A model generated the notes under the pieces. That model was not told the DNA's origin. It ran no database searches and saw only the letters and a list, made by a program, of their open reading frames with translations. DNA of 52,484 nucleotides from Acidobacteriota bacterium (lineage in GTDB: Bacteria > Acidobacteriota > Terriglobia > Terriglobales > Acidobacteriaceae): assembly GCA_021793405.1 (NCBI GenBank), contig JAJYSV010000026.1, positions 1 to 52,484 of the forward strand, written 5' to 3'. Below are positions 43,607 through 52,484 of the stretch, in pieces. Both the position numbers and the translations under genes were made by a program. Position 1 is the stretch's first letter. Every line of letters begins with the position of its first letter.

Positions 43607-43615
43607 TGCCCACCA
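43597..43615 (+). other. Third tRNA-Val 3'-end copy (19 bp att-like)
   Basis: AGTCCCTCACTGCCCACCA, identical to the last 19 bases of the tRNA. It is followed by a tRNA-type terminator, so it probably marks the original chromosomal flank. Confidence 0.8.
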
Positions 43616-44083
43616 TTAATCCGTTCCAACACGTCCAAGAAAGTCCAAGAACTAAAGAAAAACCCCACTAAATGCTGGGGTTTTCGTCTGCAGCTTGCCC
43701 ACGCGCCACGCAATGCTGTAAGCGCCGCATACAACCATGCATTGTATCTGGGGCCACGCGCCAAAATGATGCAGGACTGTGCAGATCTTCTGGAATAGAC
43801 GCAACGCGGCGGCAAGGTGCTGCCTTTCCGTGGTTATGCCGCATGAAAATATCTGCCTCTCAATCCTCTCATTTAGACGCGATTCCGCGAGTGATCCGGA
43901 TGCGACTTGCGGGCGCTCTCACTGCTGTCTACTTCAATAGGAGATTCCCGGAGAAGCTATTTCCCCACCCGAGGAGGAAAGCCAAACCCCAATTGGGGGA
44001 AATAGATAGAAGAGAACCATGACGCAAAAATTCGTCAAGAGCATTCATGGCTGAGGTTGATTTTCCAACGACATGTCCCTGAG
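43616..44083. other. Intergenic stretch beyond the integrated DNA
   Basis: 468 bases. It holds the terminator at 43659-43684 and an inverted repeat, CTATTTCCCC (43957-43966) with GGGGAAATAG (43996-44005), which encloses the 12-bp palindrome CCCCAATTGGGG (43987-43998). On the minus strand this could terminate the sulfatase transcript. No gene can be supported. Confidence 0.5.
43659..43684 (+). terminator. Terminator, probably the original one of tRNA-Val
   Basis: AAAACCCCA (43659-43667) pairs with TGGGGTTTT (43676-43684), 8-base loop. It lies 43 bases beyond the third tRNA-end copy, the right distance for a tRNA terminator, supporting the view that all DNA from 32109 to about 43615 was inserted. 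Confidence 0.75.
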
Positions 44084-46471
44084 CTATCGCTTCAGTTGAA
44101 GCGTTACTGTTTCTATCCTGCCCGTAAACGGGTTCGGACTTTCATAGTCTGGACTTACCGCGGAGCCGAGATCACGCCCAATATCCAGCGTCTCCTTCTG
44201 CGCTGCGCCGGTATAGACGTTTGTATTAGCAAAGTGCCCCGTGCCTTCGAATTTGCCGTTGATCCGAAGTGTGCCGGTGGCCGGGTGCAGGCCAGAAGTA
44301 TGCAGTCCAGAAGTGTTAGTCGCAGCCGGATTCTGTGATTTCGCGATGCTGTCCGGTACCATATCCACCACTATATGAGCCTTGCCCGCAGTCAAAGCAT
44401 CCGATGAGACAACTTGCCCAGCCCGGTTTCCGAAGGAATTGATTTCATACACGATGTGCCCGTCTTTCACAAAGAGGGTAAACCCTCCGTATCTTCCACC
44501 TCGCGCAATAATCACGCCGTTGGCGCCGCTCGCGGGAACATCGACATCCGCGCGAATGGTGTACGCCTTGCTCATCAGGTCAGGAGTAATGGCGTAGGCG
44601 AGTCGGTCCACGCCTGCGCGATAGGTGAAGGTAGCTTGTCCCGCTGGATAGGGTGTGGGGAGCAACGCGATCGCAGGCATGAGCGGGTACACGTGGTTGC
44701 GTTTGGCTTCTTGATCGAAGAGTTGCTGTAATTCCTTCAGCTTCTCAGGATATTTCCGGGCCAGGTCATCTGCCTGACTGTAATCGGTGTTCAAGTCATA
44801 CAACTCCCACGGATGAACGTTGTAGTCCTCCAAAGTGCCGCTTTCCGTGTCTGAATGCCGAGCGCGTTCCCAGCTGAAACGCACGCGATCGCCCGCCCAC
44901 CATCCATCTTTGTAGATGGCGCGGTTACCTTCGACGCTGGCAAAGTACTGCACGTGGTGGCGGCTCGGCGCATTCGGATTATCAAAAGTGTAGACAAGGC
45001 TCGTCCCTTCCAGTGGAGTTTGTCGCACACCATTGACGAACTTGGGCGGAGTGATGCCCGCCACTGCGTACAGAGTGGGCGCAATATCATTCAAATGCCC
45101 GAACTGGCTTCTCAGTCCGCCCACATCCTTGATGCGCGCCGGCCAGGAAATGATCATGGGATCGCGAGTCCCACCAAGATGCGACGCATCCGTCTTTGTG
45201 CCCTGGAACGGAGTACTGAAGGCCCAGGCCCAGGCAGCGGCGAAATGGTTATAGTACACGTCGCTGCCCAGCTCATTCTCGATTGCCAGCCGATCTTCCA
45301 CGCTTCTCGGCCGCCCGTTCATTTGTTTGGCATCTGTGCCCAGCAACCCGCCCTCCGCGCTGCCGCCGTTATCGCCGAATAGCCACAGAACGATGGTGTT
45401 GTCGCTCTTGCCTTCGTCCTTGATTGTCTGCAAGAGCCGTCCGATTTCATAATCGGCCTCCGCCGTGTAGCCGGCATACACTTCCGCTTGACGCGCCAGC
45501 AGCTTCTTCTCATCCGGGCTGAGCGAATCCCAGGCTGGAAGGCCCTCCGGTCGTGGCGTCAACTTCGTATTCGCCGGAATCACGCCTAACTTCTTTTCTC
45601 GATTAAAGTTTTCTTCGCGCAGCTTGTCCCAGCCTTCGTCGAAATCTCCCTTGTACTTGTCGATCCATTCCTTGGGGATCTGGTGTGGAGTGTGTGTTGC
45701 TCCAGTCGCAAAATAGATGAAGAAGGGCTTCGTGCCCGCTACAGCATCCTGCTGGTGCAGCCAGCGAATCGCATCATTGGTGATGTCCGTTGTTAAATAG
45801 TAGCCTTGGTCCGGCGTTGAGGACGGCTCCACCGGAGTGGTGTCCCGATAGAGGCGCGGATAGTACTCGCTGTCCGACCCGCTCATGAATCCATAAAAAT
45901 AGTCGAAACCTAAACCGGTCGGCCACCGGTCGAAAGGTCCAGCCGGACTCACTTGCCACATCGGGGTGTTGTGCCACTTCCCAAACGCTGCCGTGTTGTA
46001 CCCGTTGTCTCTCAGCACTTCCGCCACACAGGCGGAACTCTTCGGCCACATCGTGTTATAGCCGGGATATCCCGCTCCCCATTCCGCAATCGTTCCAAAT
46101 CCCACTTCGTGACTATTCCGGCCAGAGAGCAGCGCGGCCCGGCTCGGTGAGCAAAGCGCATTCACCGCAAATTCGTTATAGCGGAGCCCGGCAGCGGCCA
46201 GGCCGCTGAAGTTCGGCGTTGGAATCGGCCCGCCAAAGGTTGATGTCGTACTGAACCCAACATCATCCACAAGTATCAGCACAATGTTCGGCGCGCCTTT
46301 GGGAGCTGTTGTTTCCTGCGGCCATGCCGGAACGGATCGCCGAGCATCCATCTCGATCTTTCCCGTAAATGGAAGTTCGGGCTTCGGCAAAGTGTCCTGT
46401 GCGAACGACAGGTAGGGGGGTACAGTCAATATAATCCCCGCCGTCACGAGCGCGCTGCGAGACAGTTTCAT
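44084..46471 (-). CDS. Secreted arylsulfatase
   Basis: A 795-residue type I sulfatase. A signal peptide (SALVTAGIILTVPPYLSFAQ) precedes the catalytic domain: metal-site Asp69-Asp70 in IVLILVDDVGFSTTS and the modifiable Cys107 in CSPSRAALLSGR, which should become formylglycine. AAFGKWHNTPMW and LWLFGDNGGS follow. The C-terminal 150 residues are beta-rich and may bind the substrate. The length and order match the PAS/AtsA-type arylsulfatases. ATG 46471 has GGAGAAAA upstream; the frame extends to 46498. The maturing enzyme is not in the window. It is the last gene of the uptake locus. Confidence 0.92.
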   Translation of the reverse strand: MKLSRSALVTAGIILTVPPYLSFAQDTLPKPELPFTGKIEMDARRSVPAWPQETTAPKGAPNIVLILVDDVGFSTTSTFGGPIPTPNFSGLAAAGLRYNEFAVNALCSPSRAALLSGRNSHEVGFGTIAEWGAGYPGYNTMWPKSSACVAEVLRDNGYNTAAFGKWHNTPMWQVSPAGPFDRWPTGLGFDYFYGFMSGSDSEYYPRLYRDTTPVEPSSTPDQGYYLTTDITNDAIRWLHQQDAVAGTKPFFIYFATGATHTPHQIPKEWIDKYKGDFDEGWDKLREENFNREKKLGVIPANTKLTPRPEGLPAWDSLSPDEKKLLARQAEVYAGYTAEADYEIGRLLQTIKDEGKSDNTIVLWLFGDNGGSAEGGLLGTDAKQMNGRPRSVEDRLAIENELGSDVYYNHFAAAWAWAFSTPFQGTKTDASHLGGTRDPMIISWPARIKDVGGLRSQFGHLNDIAPTLYAVAGITPPKFVNGVRQTPLEGTSLVYTFDNPNAPSRHHVQYFASVEGNRAIYKDGWWAGDRVRFSWERARHSDTESGTLEDYNVHPWELYDLNTDYSQADDLARKYPEKLKELQQLFDQEAKRNHVYPLMPAIALLPTPYPAGQATFTYRAGVDRLAYAITPDLMSKAYTIRADVDVPASGANGVIIARGGRYGGFTLFVKDGHIVYEINSFGNRAGQVVSSDALTAGKAHIVVDMVPDSIAKSQNPAATNTSGLHTSGLHPATGTLRINGKFEGTGHFANTNVYTGAAQKETLDIGRDLGSAVSPDYESPNPFTGRIETVTLQLKR

Positions 46472-46573
46472 TCGATTTTCTCCGCGTCTGGAATCCAAAG
46501 GACCGGCGTGTCAGCCTCCGTCTCCGAATTATCCCTGCCGATCTGAACACCGCTGGGCACCTAGTTGCTCTGC

Positions 46574-46614
46574 GGATCGCAGTGCCTGGTCGACGGAAGC
46601 AGGCACTGCGATCC
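46574..46614. repeat. REP-like hairpin between the two sulfatase genes
   Basis: GGATCGCAGTGCCTG (46574-46588) and CAGGCACTGCGATCC (46600-46614) form a perfect 15-bp stem with loop GTCGACGGAAG. It has no T tract, so it is not an ordinary terminator; a repetitive extragenic palindrome is likely. Confidence 0.75.
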
Positions 46615-46659
46615 CTCAAGGCGCAGGACTGACACAATCCCTCGCGATCGGGTTGCTAT

Positions 46660-48135
46660 TCAACTTGTAACTCTGGGATCTCCAATTTCTCGTCTGAGCT
46701 CCGCCATACGTTTCCATAAATGCGCCTGCACATCGGCAACCGCGGGGTCGCCATACAGGTTGTTTCGTTCTCCCGGGTCGGTCTGCAAATCGTACAGCTC
46801 ATACTCCTTCGATTCCAAATAGGAATCCAGTGGATAGTAATAGATCAGCTTGTAGCGCTCTGTGCGCACTCCGCGATGTGGCCGCACATGCTCCGCTCCA
46901 GGATAATCGTAATATTCGTAGAGCCAGTCTTTGCGCCAGCTCGTGGCTTCGCCATTTGCCAAAGGCAGAAGGCTATGTCCCTGCATGTGACTCGGAATTC
47001 TAACTCCAGCCAGGTCGAGTAACGTTGGAGCGATGTCCACATTCAAAACCATTTCTTCTTTCACCGTTCCGGCCTTGATCCTCGCTGGATATCTCACCAT
47101 CATCGGAATCCGTGAAGACGGTTCATGCATGAGACGTTTGTCAAATAAGCGCCACTCACCAAGAAAATATCCGTGGTCCGAGCTGTGGACAATTGCCGTA
47201 TCGTCCATTTTGCCGGATTTCTCCAACGAGTCGAGCACTCGGCCAATATTTTCATCCACTGCCACAAATCCGGCATAGTAGTTCTTGACCAGTTCCTCCA
47301 AAGAGCGCACAGAGTCATACAGCATGTCTGTGCTTCCCACCTTGTTTTTTGCGTTGGCAAAGGCGCGAGGCTTTCCCGGATAGCCTTTCAGATCATCATC
47401 AAAAGTAACAGGCTTCGGAATGGGAACTCCGTTATAAAGATCGAGAAGGCGGCGCGGCCGAAAAAAAGGACCGTGCGGCGCTTGGGGCCACAGCAACAGA
47501 CAAAAAGGCTTGTCGCGTTTCTCGTTGAGCCACGCCAAAGCACGGTCTGTCGCCAAGTCATCGGCATACTCGTTGTAGGTGATCTCTTGACCCATCTCGC
47601 CTTTGCGACCTTCGTAGAACTTGGGGTGATCGTAATCCGTATTGCCGGCATTGAAGCCAAAATAGTGATCCCAGTAACGCTCCCGGACTCCATTTTTGAC
47701 ATGTACCTTGCCGAAGATGCCAACCTCATATCCAGCTTGATGCAGTAAGTCAGTGAACAGAGGAATATCGGACGGAAGCGGCGCATCCGTCGTCGTGTTA
47801 TCCAGAGCCCCGGTCGCGTATGAATACATTCCCGTTAGGGCTACAGCTCTGGCCGGAGCGCAGAGGGCGTTCGTGCAAAATGCATTCTTGAACTGGACCC
47901 CCTCACGTCCGATGCGGTCCTGATTGGGTGTCTTCAGGATAGGATGACCCGCCAGACTGAGCGCATCGGAGCGCTGAGCCTCGGTATAAAAGAAAACCAG
48001 ATTTGGTCGCTTCTCTGTTGTTTGCGCCGCTGCTTTTGGCAGAATCGAAGATGCGAGAGCCGCACCTACAGTAGCTACCCCGGCTTGGATGAACTCCCGC
48101 CGGGAACTGGATTCGAGTGCATCTGCACTACTCAT
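46660..48135 (-). CDS. Tat-exported sulfatase
   Basis: A 491-residue sulfatase. Twin-arginine signal: SSRREFIQAGVATVGAALAS (Arg12-Arg13). The modifiable Cys92 lies in LCAPARAVALTG (CxPxR). The metal site normally reading DD or DQ is Thr51-Glu52 here (FFYTEAQRSD), a change that could affect calcium binding. HGPFFRPR and SSDHGYFLGEW are family features. Similar to iduronate/choline-type sulfatases. A GAGGAG ribosome site precedes ATG 48135. It lies between the receptor and the arylsulfatase. Substrate unknown. Confidence 0.9.
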   Translation of the reverse strand: MSSADALESSSRREFIQAGVATVGAALASSILPKAAAQTTEKRPNLVFFYTEAQRSDALSLAGHPILKTPNQDRIGREGVQFKNAFCTNALCAPARAVALTGMYSYATGALDNTTTDAPLPSDIPLFTDLLHQAGYEVGIFGKVHVKNGVRERYWDHYFGFNAGNTDYDHPKFYEGRKGEMGQEITYNEYADDLATDRALAWLNEKRDKPFCLLLWPQAPHGPFFRPRRLLDLYNGVPIPKPVTFDDDLKGYPGKPRAFANAKNKVGSTDMLYDSVRSLEELVKNYYAGFVAVDENIGRVLDSLEKSGKMDDTAIVHSSDHGYFLGEWRLFDKRLMHEPSSRIPMMVRYPARIKAGTVKEEMVLNVDIAPTLLDLAGVRIPSHMQGHSLLPLANGEATSWRKDWLYEYYDYPGAEHVRPHRGVRTERYKLIYYYPLDSYLESKEYELYDLQTDPGERNNLYGDPAVADVQAHLWKRMAELRREIGDPRVTS

Positions 48136-48415
48136 TTCTTTTCTCCTCGTGTAGGCTTTCGGATTCTCTCTTCCAAGTGTTCATCTATGCAGAGTTGTTC
48201 CTGTGAGCGGTTCGGGCGGCGCAGCTATAGGCGAAAAGGTTGACCCGAGCTGACAACCGCAAATAAGGATGGGGCATCCTGGGCGACTTCGGTTCCGAAC
48301 CTCATTGCATATCGCCTTCGGCCGGATGTACATTGTCCATGCGCAAGCATGCAGATCCCGTTTATCCCATCGTGGTGCTTTAGCGTAGACCAACTGCAAC
48401 ATGCTGGTTCACTCT

Positions 48416-51400
48416 TCAAAAAAGTATCTTCAGAGCAAACTGAAGCTCTCGCGGCGCGTTCGCCTGGGATGAAATCACGCCAAATTGGCCAGAGCTTAGC
48501 ACCTGGTTGGGTGCGCCGAAGACCACTTGATTGAGCATGTTGTAGGACTCCGCCCGGAACTGCGCATTGACGCGGTTGGTGATCGGAAAATTCTTGAAAA
48601 GCGAGAAGTCGATGTTATGCATGCCCGGCGCTCGCAGATCGGAGAGTGTCCGGGGAGCGTTGCCAAACGTGAACGGCGCGGGCTGCGAGAACGCGGCCGA
48701 ATTGATATATTTGTTCCGTTTGGATATGACCGATCCTGGTTCAACTGGGCTGATTCCGGTGAGATTCGGTCGCAAAACATTGCCGCCGGCCCCAGAGGTA
48801 TTCTGAGTGGATATCGAGAGTGGATAGCCAGTCTGTTCTGTCACAATTGTGTTGATCTGCCAGCCTCCAATCACAGCGTCAACCGGTCGGCTCCAATTGG
48901 ACCCAAACTGTTGTCCGCGACCGAACGGCAGATTGTAAATTCCGCTGATGATCAGTTGTTGCGAGATATTGTTGGCCGATAGCGCGCGCTCGCCGTCAGG
49001 ATTGTAAATGTTCTGGATCCCTGCGCCGAAGTTTCCAACATTCGACAGCGCCGAATAGTCATCCACCTGTTTCTGATTTGTATATGACACAAGCAGACTT
49101 AGACCATGAGAGAAGCGCTTGTTCACCTTCAACTGAAAAGAGTTGTAGATTTCATAGCCTCCAGTGAGGTACGACAAATAGACCGCCACAAATTGTGGAA
49201 ACGGTGCTTCCAGGTAACTGCGTGCGATGGTCCGCCCTGATTCCGGGCCTGTCGCGATAATCCCGTAGAACGGGTTGGTCACGCTTTGTTGAAGCTGAGT
49301 ACCCAGCGTCAGGGCTTCCGGAGTCAGCTGATTCGCATTCCAGTCGTTTTCACCGGATTTGTTCAGATGCACTCCATGGCTTCCAACATAAGCCGCATCG
49401 ACCAGAAACCCGTAAGGTAACTGTCGCTGAACATCCAGGTTCCAATTTTCCGTATAACCGACTTTGTTATCCCCGGTCTGCGAATTTTCGAAAGTGGACC
49501 CAATCCCTGTGAGCAGGCCTTGGGAACTTCCCGAGATAGGATTCAGTCCATTCGGGAAGGGATTGCTGAGGTAGACAGAAGGTGTCAGTCCGTTTGGACT
49601 TCCCGTATAGGTCGTTGCGCTGCTAAATCCCTCGGTACCTACGGTGCCGGCTGCGGCCCGCATTGAAGGACCATAGAAAATTCCATAGGCGCCGCGAATA
49701 ACAGTGTTTTCGTCCGCTTGGTAGGAAAATCCCAGGCGCGGACTGAAGTTCGTCCATTGCGGTTCGAACTGGCGGCGACTCCTGCCGCCGACGCCGACGA
49801 AGACCAGTCCTCCTTTCAATCCGCTCAACCCTGTTGCCTGTGCCAGCGCCGTGGACGGGATGTCTGGACTGAATGTTTCCATGTGGTTGTGCCGCTCTGT
49901 GCGTGGAATATCGAGATCGTAGCGAAGTCCAAGATTGAGCGAGAGCCGGTCATTAACTCTCCAGTTGTCCTGAAAATACGCCCCGTAGTATTTACTCTCC
50001 GTAGCGACATCCTTCGCGAATCTATCCATGACGCCGCTACCCACCCCAAGCAACAATGATGCGACGGCGTTGCCTCCAGTCGGCGTTGCGACATTCGGAT
50101 TCGGTCCTTGCGTTATGGCCTGAGAAAAGTTGTAATTCCCCGTGGACGCACCAGATTCGTTATCGTTGACGATTAATAGCCGCCCCTCGCCACCGAACTG
50201 GAGGACATGTGCGCCGATAACCTTGGTATTGTTCATGCCCAGCAGGTTGCTCTCGAAGGCCGACACTTTGGAAACCCCCTGTCCGCCGTCGCCTAGCGTG
50301 TAGTAGTTCGCCGGAGCAATGCCGGGGAAGAGTAGGTGATCGGCATTCGATGCAATATAACCCGGAAAACCCAGCTCTGTGGACGGATTGAATCCCGCGC
50401 TGCCCGCAACGAAATTGAGAAGCATTCGCGAAAACCCGTAACGAAATTCCATTACATAGTTGGGGTTGGGTGTGAATGTGTAATCGATTGCGGCGCCGTT
50501 GGAAGTCTCCGGCTGAGATGCCGCGCTTCCACCTTCGGCGACCTTAACGGCAGCAGGGAATAAGAACGTCCCCGGTTGCGCATAGTTACGACGGGAATAG
50601 CGTACGAACATTCGACTCTTCTCGTTGAAAACCTCGTCCACCTTCGTGTCATATGTATCGATGTTCACGGTCGAGGTACCTGAAGCAAAGTAATTGTTCT
50701 GGCCGGATACCGTGCCGGTGGCGTTGGGCAAGGGATAGTAATTGATAATTTTAGCGGCGACAGGATCAATATCCTGTGGAGGAATCTTGTTGCCTAGAAA
50801 AGGTTGCCGCACGTATCCCGATCCAGAGGGGGTTGTTGTTGTTGGATCGTAAATAACCACATGTTGGCCGGCTGCGTCTAAGGTTTGTGAGAAATCTCCA
50901 GTTCGCTGCAGGGCAGTAGGAACGGTGGCAGTCAACTGTGCAGCCGTCCCTTGTCGTAATCCTTCATAGGAAAAGAAGAAAAATGTCTTGTCTCTTCCCT
51001 TATAAAGTCCAGGGATATCGACCGGTCCTCCGATGCTGGCCCCAAACTGACTGCGCTTGAAACTGGGTATGGGAACGCCATGCAGGTTGGAAAAGTAGCT
51101 GTTGGCATCCAGAGCGGAGTTGCGCAAAAACTCGTAGGCGCTCCCATGAAACTGGTTGGTGCCTGACTTTAAAATGATATTGACGATCCCGCTGCCGCTC
51201 CGTCCGAATTCGGCGGCGTAATTCTCCGTCTCCATCTTGAACTCTTGCACCGCCTCCACCGAAGGAAACGCGGAGAAGCCTTGAATGGGATTCACCAGCG
51301 GTGGCGATGCAGGGATTCCATCGATCAGAATGTCGGAACTTCCTGGACGGCCACCATTGACAGATAGATTCATGCCGTTGAATACGTCTGAAACGGTTCC

Positions 51401-51985
51401 CGTGGTTCCGGGTACCAGAAACATCAGCGAGTAAACGTTTCGCTGGTTGAGGGGCAAGTCCACGATCGAGCGATTCGGTATGACCTGGCCCAAAGCCGAG
51501 TTGGTCGTTTCAAGTTGCGTTACGTCGCCATACACCTGGACCTTCTGCGTCACCGCTCCCACCTGCAACAAGATATTGACACTCGCTTGCTGATTTACTG
51601 CGAGAATGATGCCAGAGCGCTCCTCAGCCTTGAAATTGGGCGCTTGTACCGTAAGCGAATAGGGTCCCCCAATGGCTAAAGACGGGAAGATAAAGAAACC
51701 TTGTGCGTCCGTCTGCGTGTTGCTGCTAACGCCCGTGGCGAGATCCAATGCTGTTACTTTGGCTGTTGGAACGGGCGCGCCAGATGGATCCTTCACGGTT
51801 CCTTGCAGACTGGCAGTCACAACCTGACCATAGATTCCACCCGAGGCCAGCATACAGAGCAGGCACAGGGCCGTCATGGAACGGCGTGTGAAGAGATGAA
51901 GAGTTGCGGCCAAACGCTGCAAGCGAATGGAGTAATTGTGCTCACACGAGCTGATCTGGGGCCTGACTGAAAAATTCACTTTCAT
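48416..51985 (-). CDS. TonB-dependent receptor with carboxypeptidase-like N-terminal domain
   Basis: A 1189-residue outer-membrane protein of the large Oar-like type abundant in Acidobacteria. After a signal peptide (ALCLLCMLASGGIYGQ) comes a carboxypeptidase-regulatory-like domain (about residues 55-140: GTVKDPSGAPVPTAKVTALD, GFFIFPSLAIGGPYSLTVQA), then a plug (NRSIVDLPLNQRNVYSLMFL, SVNGGRPGSSDILIDGIPAS) and a long beta-barrel ending in ALKILF, with a final Phe as in outer-membrane barrels. ATG 51985 has GGAGG four bases upstream; the frame extends to 52018. It probably imports the compound handled by the two sulfatases. Confidence 0.92.
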   Translation of the reverse strand: MKVNFSVRPQISSCEHNYSIRLQRLAATLHLFTRRSMTALCLLCMLASGGIYGQVVTASLQGTVKDPSGAPVPTAKVTALDLATGVSSNTQTDAQGFFIFPSLAIGGPYSLTVQAPNFKAEERSGIILAVNQQASVNILLQVGAVTQKVQVYGDVTQLETTNSALGQVIPNRSIVDLPLNQRNVYSLMFLVPGTTGTVSDVFNGMNLSVNGGRPGSSDILIDGIPASPPLVNPIQGFSAFPSVEAVQEFKMETENYAAEFGRSGSGIVNIILKSGTNQFHGSAYEFLRNSALDANSYFSNLHGVPIPSFKRSQFGASIGGPVDIPGLYKGRDKTFFFFSYEGLRQGTAAQLTATVPTALQRTGDFSQTLDAAGQHVVIYDPTTTTPSGSGYVRQPFLGNKIPPQDIDPVAAKIINYYPLPNATGTVSGQNNYFASGTSTVNIDTYDTKVDEVFNEKSRMFVRYSRRNYAQPGTFLFPAAVKVAEGGSAASQPETSNGAAIDYTFTPNPNYVMEFRYGFSRMLLNFVAGSAGFNPSTELGFPGYIASNADHLLFPGIAPANYYTLGDGGQGVSKVSAFESNLLGMNNTKVIGAHVLQFGGEGRLLIVNDNESGASTGNYNFSQAITQGPNPNVATPTGGNAVASLLLGVGSGVMDRFAKDVATESKYYGAYFQDNWRVNDRLSLNLGLRYDLDIPRTERHNHMETFSPDIPSTALAQATGLSGLKGGLVFVGVGGRSRRQFEPQWTNFSPRLGFSYQADENTVIRGAYGIFYGPSMRAAAGTVGTEGFSSATTYTGSPNGLTPSVYLSNPFPNGLNPISGSSQGLLTGIGSTFENSQTGDNKVGYTENWNLDVQRQLPYGFLVDAAYVGSHGVHLNKSGENDWNANQLTPEALTLGTQLQQSVTNPFYGIIATGPESGRTIARSYLEAPFPQFVAVYLSYLTGGYEIYNSFQLKVNKRFSHGLSLLVSYTNQKQVDDYSALSNVGNFGAGIQNIYNPDGERALSANNISQQLIISGIYNLPFGRGQQFGSNWSRPVDAVIGGWQINTIVTEQTGYPLSISTQNTSGAGGNVLRPNLTGISPVEPGSVISKRNKYINSAAFSQPAPFTFGNAPRTLSDLRAPGMHNIDFSLFKNFPITNRVNAQFRAESYNMLNQVVFGAPNQVLSSGQFGVISSQANAPRELQFALKILF

Positions 51986-52045
51986 GACGCCTCCAAAATG
52001 GGTGGAAAACACGAGCATTTTCTCTTGGGAATTAAACGAATAAAA

Positions 52046-52074
52046 AGTTAATAATCAGGAATCACTTTTGTCAA
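52046..52074 (-). promoter_or_regulatory. Promoter of the receptor-sulfatase genes
   Basis: On the minus strand TTGACA (52074-52069), 17-base spacer, TTAACT (52051-52046). The -35 is a perfect match. It lies about 60 bases before ATG 51985. AACGTT overlaps the upstream side of the -35, a possible LacI-type site. Confidence 0.6.
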
Positions 52075-52312
52075 CGTTTTTCACGGTTATTTCACTCGTT
52101 AATGAAGGGCCGAAGCACCCGAATCGCTAGGCTGAGCCACCGGATAAACACTGCGCTCCCGGGTCAGTTTCACTGCGGCCTGCCAAAGTGAATTCGGCAA
52201 CCTGGTCTGATCCGGCCCGCTGCTGCGAAACTAATCCAACGGGCGTGCCTTGGCTGTAAAATGAGAGTCGTTTTCACCGATCTCTCAGCGAGAGCACGCC
52301 GAGTGAATTCGC

Positions 52313-52344
52313 CAGTCCGTTCGCCGCTAGCCGCGAACGGACTG
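52313..52344. repeat. REP-like hairpin upstream of the receptor
   Basis: CAGTCCGTTCGC (52313-52324) and GCGAACGGACTG (52333-52344) form a perfect 12-bp stem with loop CGCTAGCC. No T tract. Together with the hairpin at 46574 it suggests repetitive extragenic palindromes. Confidence 0.7.
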
Positions 52345-52484
52345 CAGGCTAAACCAGCCCACAACTAACCCTTGGCTTGGCACTAAGAAGCGGATCCGGT
52401 CAGTTGATTACGTTACGACCTGCACGGGATCCGAGGGCGAGATTTCAGTTTGCGGGTTGATCCGTGCACCTGGAGGCGCCTTGA

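Larger units (their letters stand above)
42174..43615. mobile_element. Remnant of a second integrated element at the same site
   Basis: 1.44 kb between attR and a further 19-base copy of the tRNA end at 43597-43615. It has no integrase or replication gene and holds a DUF2321 gene, an operator-like palindrome, a possible small RNA and a doubtful small ORF. This is what remains if a tandem second element was largely deleted; the shorter repeat could instead be a decayed old att site. Confidence 0.6.
51986..52484. other. Upstream region of the receptor gene
   Basis: About 500 bases with no supportable gene to the window end. It holds the promoter (52046-52074) and a hairpin (52313-52344). A 64-residue minus-strand frame has no coding features. 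Confidence 0.5.

Overview
The window looks like chromosomal DNA of an acidobacterium, probably of the Terriglobia/Acidobacteriaceae type. This rests on gene content, not on a search: a large TonB-dependent receptor with an N-terminal carboxypeptidase-like domain, sulfatases, BshA, MddA, RibBA, a DUF4097/LiaF-like envelope operon, MarC, and a mixed GC content that looks high by eye. No rRNA, CRISPR array or complete insertion sequence was found.

Region 1 (1-8.4 kb) runs on the plus strand. It holds the tail of a possible IS110-like transposase, KDPG aldolase (eda), an unusual RuvB-like/Mrr nuclease fusion, an electron-transfer-flavoprotein module (etfB, small membrane protein, etfA, ETF-quinone oxidoreductase), moaA and a GAF-GGDEF protein. 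Region 2 (8.4-14.5 kb, minus strand) is a tightly overlapped five-gene envelope-stress operon (ECF sigma, zinc anti-sigma, B-box membrane protein, LiaI/LiaF-like protein, DUF4097 protein), then glgC. Region 3 (14.7-31.8 kb) is metabolic: a methylmalonyl-CoA mutase large subunit, DUF4230, MarC, RibBA with a degenerate cyclohydrolase half, the gap-ridA-pgk-tpiA glycolytic cluster, a polynucleotide-kinase-like ATPase, DinB, a separate intact RibA, a LytS-type histidine kinase, and an mddA-ydjC-bshA set with a possible thiol theme.

Region 4 (32.0-43.7 kb) is the main accessory feature. A tRNA-Val(UAC) gene has been used as an integration site. A 47-bp copy of its 3' end recurs at 42127-42173 with one mismatch, bounding a 10-kb element. 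The element has a tyrosine integrase beside the tRNA, HigBA toxin-antitoxin, DUF4236, a treble-clef zinc protein, a divergent excisionase-like regulator, a CHC2 zinc-finger protein, a DUF3987 replication protein, a string of tiny overlapping genes, a possible TerS-like protein and a secreted protein/lipoprotein pair. No capsid or conjugation genes are visible, so it resembles a phage satellite or small integrative element. A third, 19-bp copy of the tRNA end at 43597, followed by a tRNA-type terminator, bounds a 1.4-kb remnant that carries a DUF2321 gene, an operator-like palindrome and a possible small RNA.

Region 5 (44.1-52.0 kb, minus strand) is a nutrient-uptake locus: a TonB-dependent receptor with a good promoter, a Tat-exported sulfatase and a second secreted arylsulfatase. 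Two long perfect hairpins of REP type lie in its intergenic regions. Genes here probably act together to take up and desulfate a sulfated compound.
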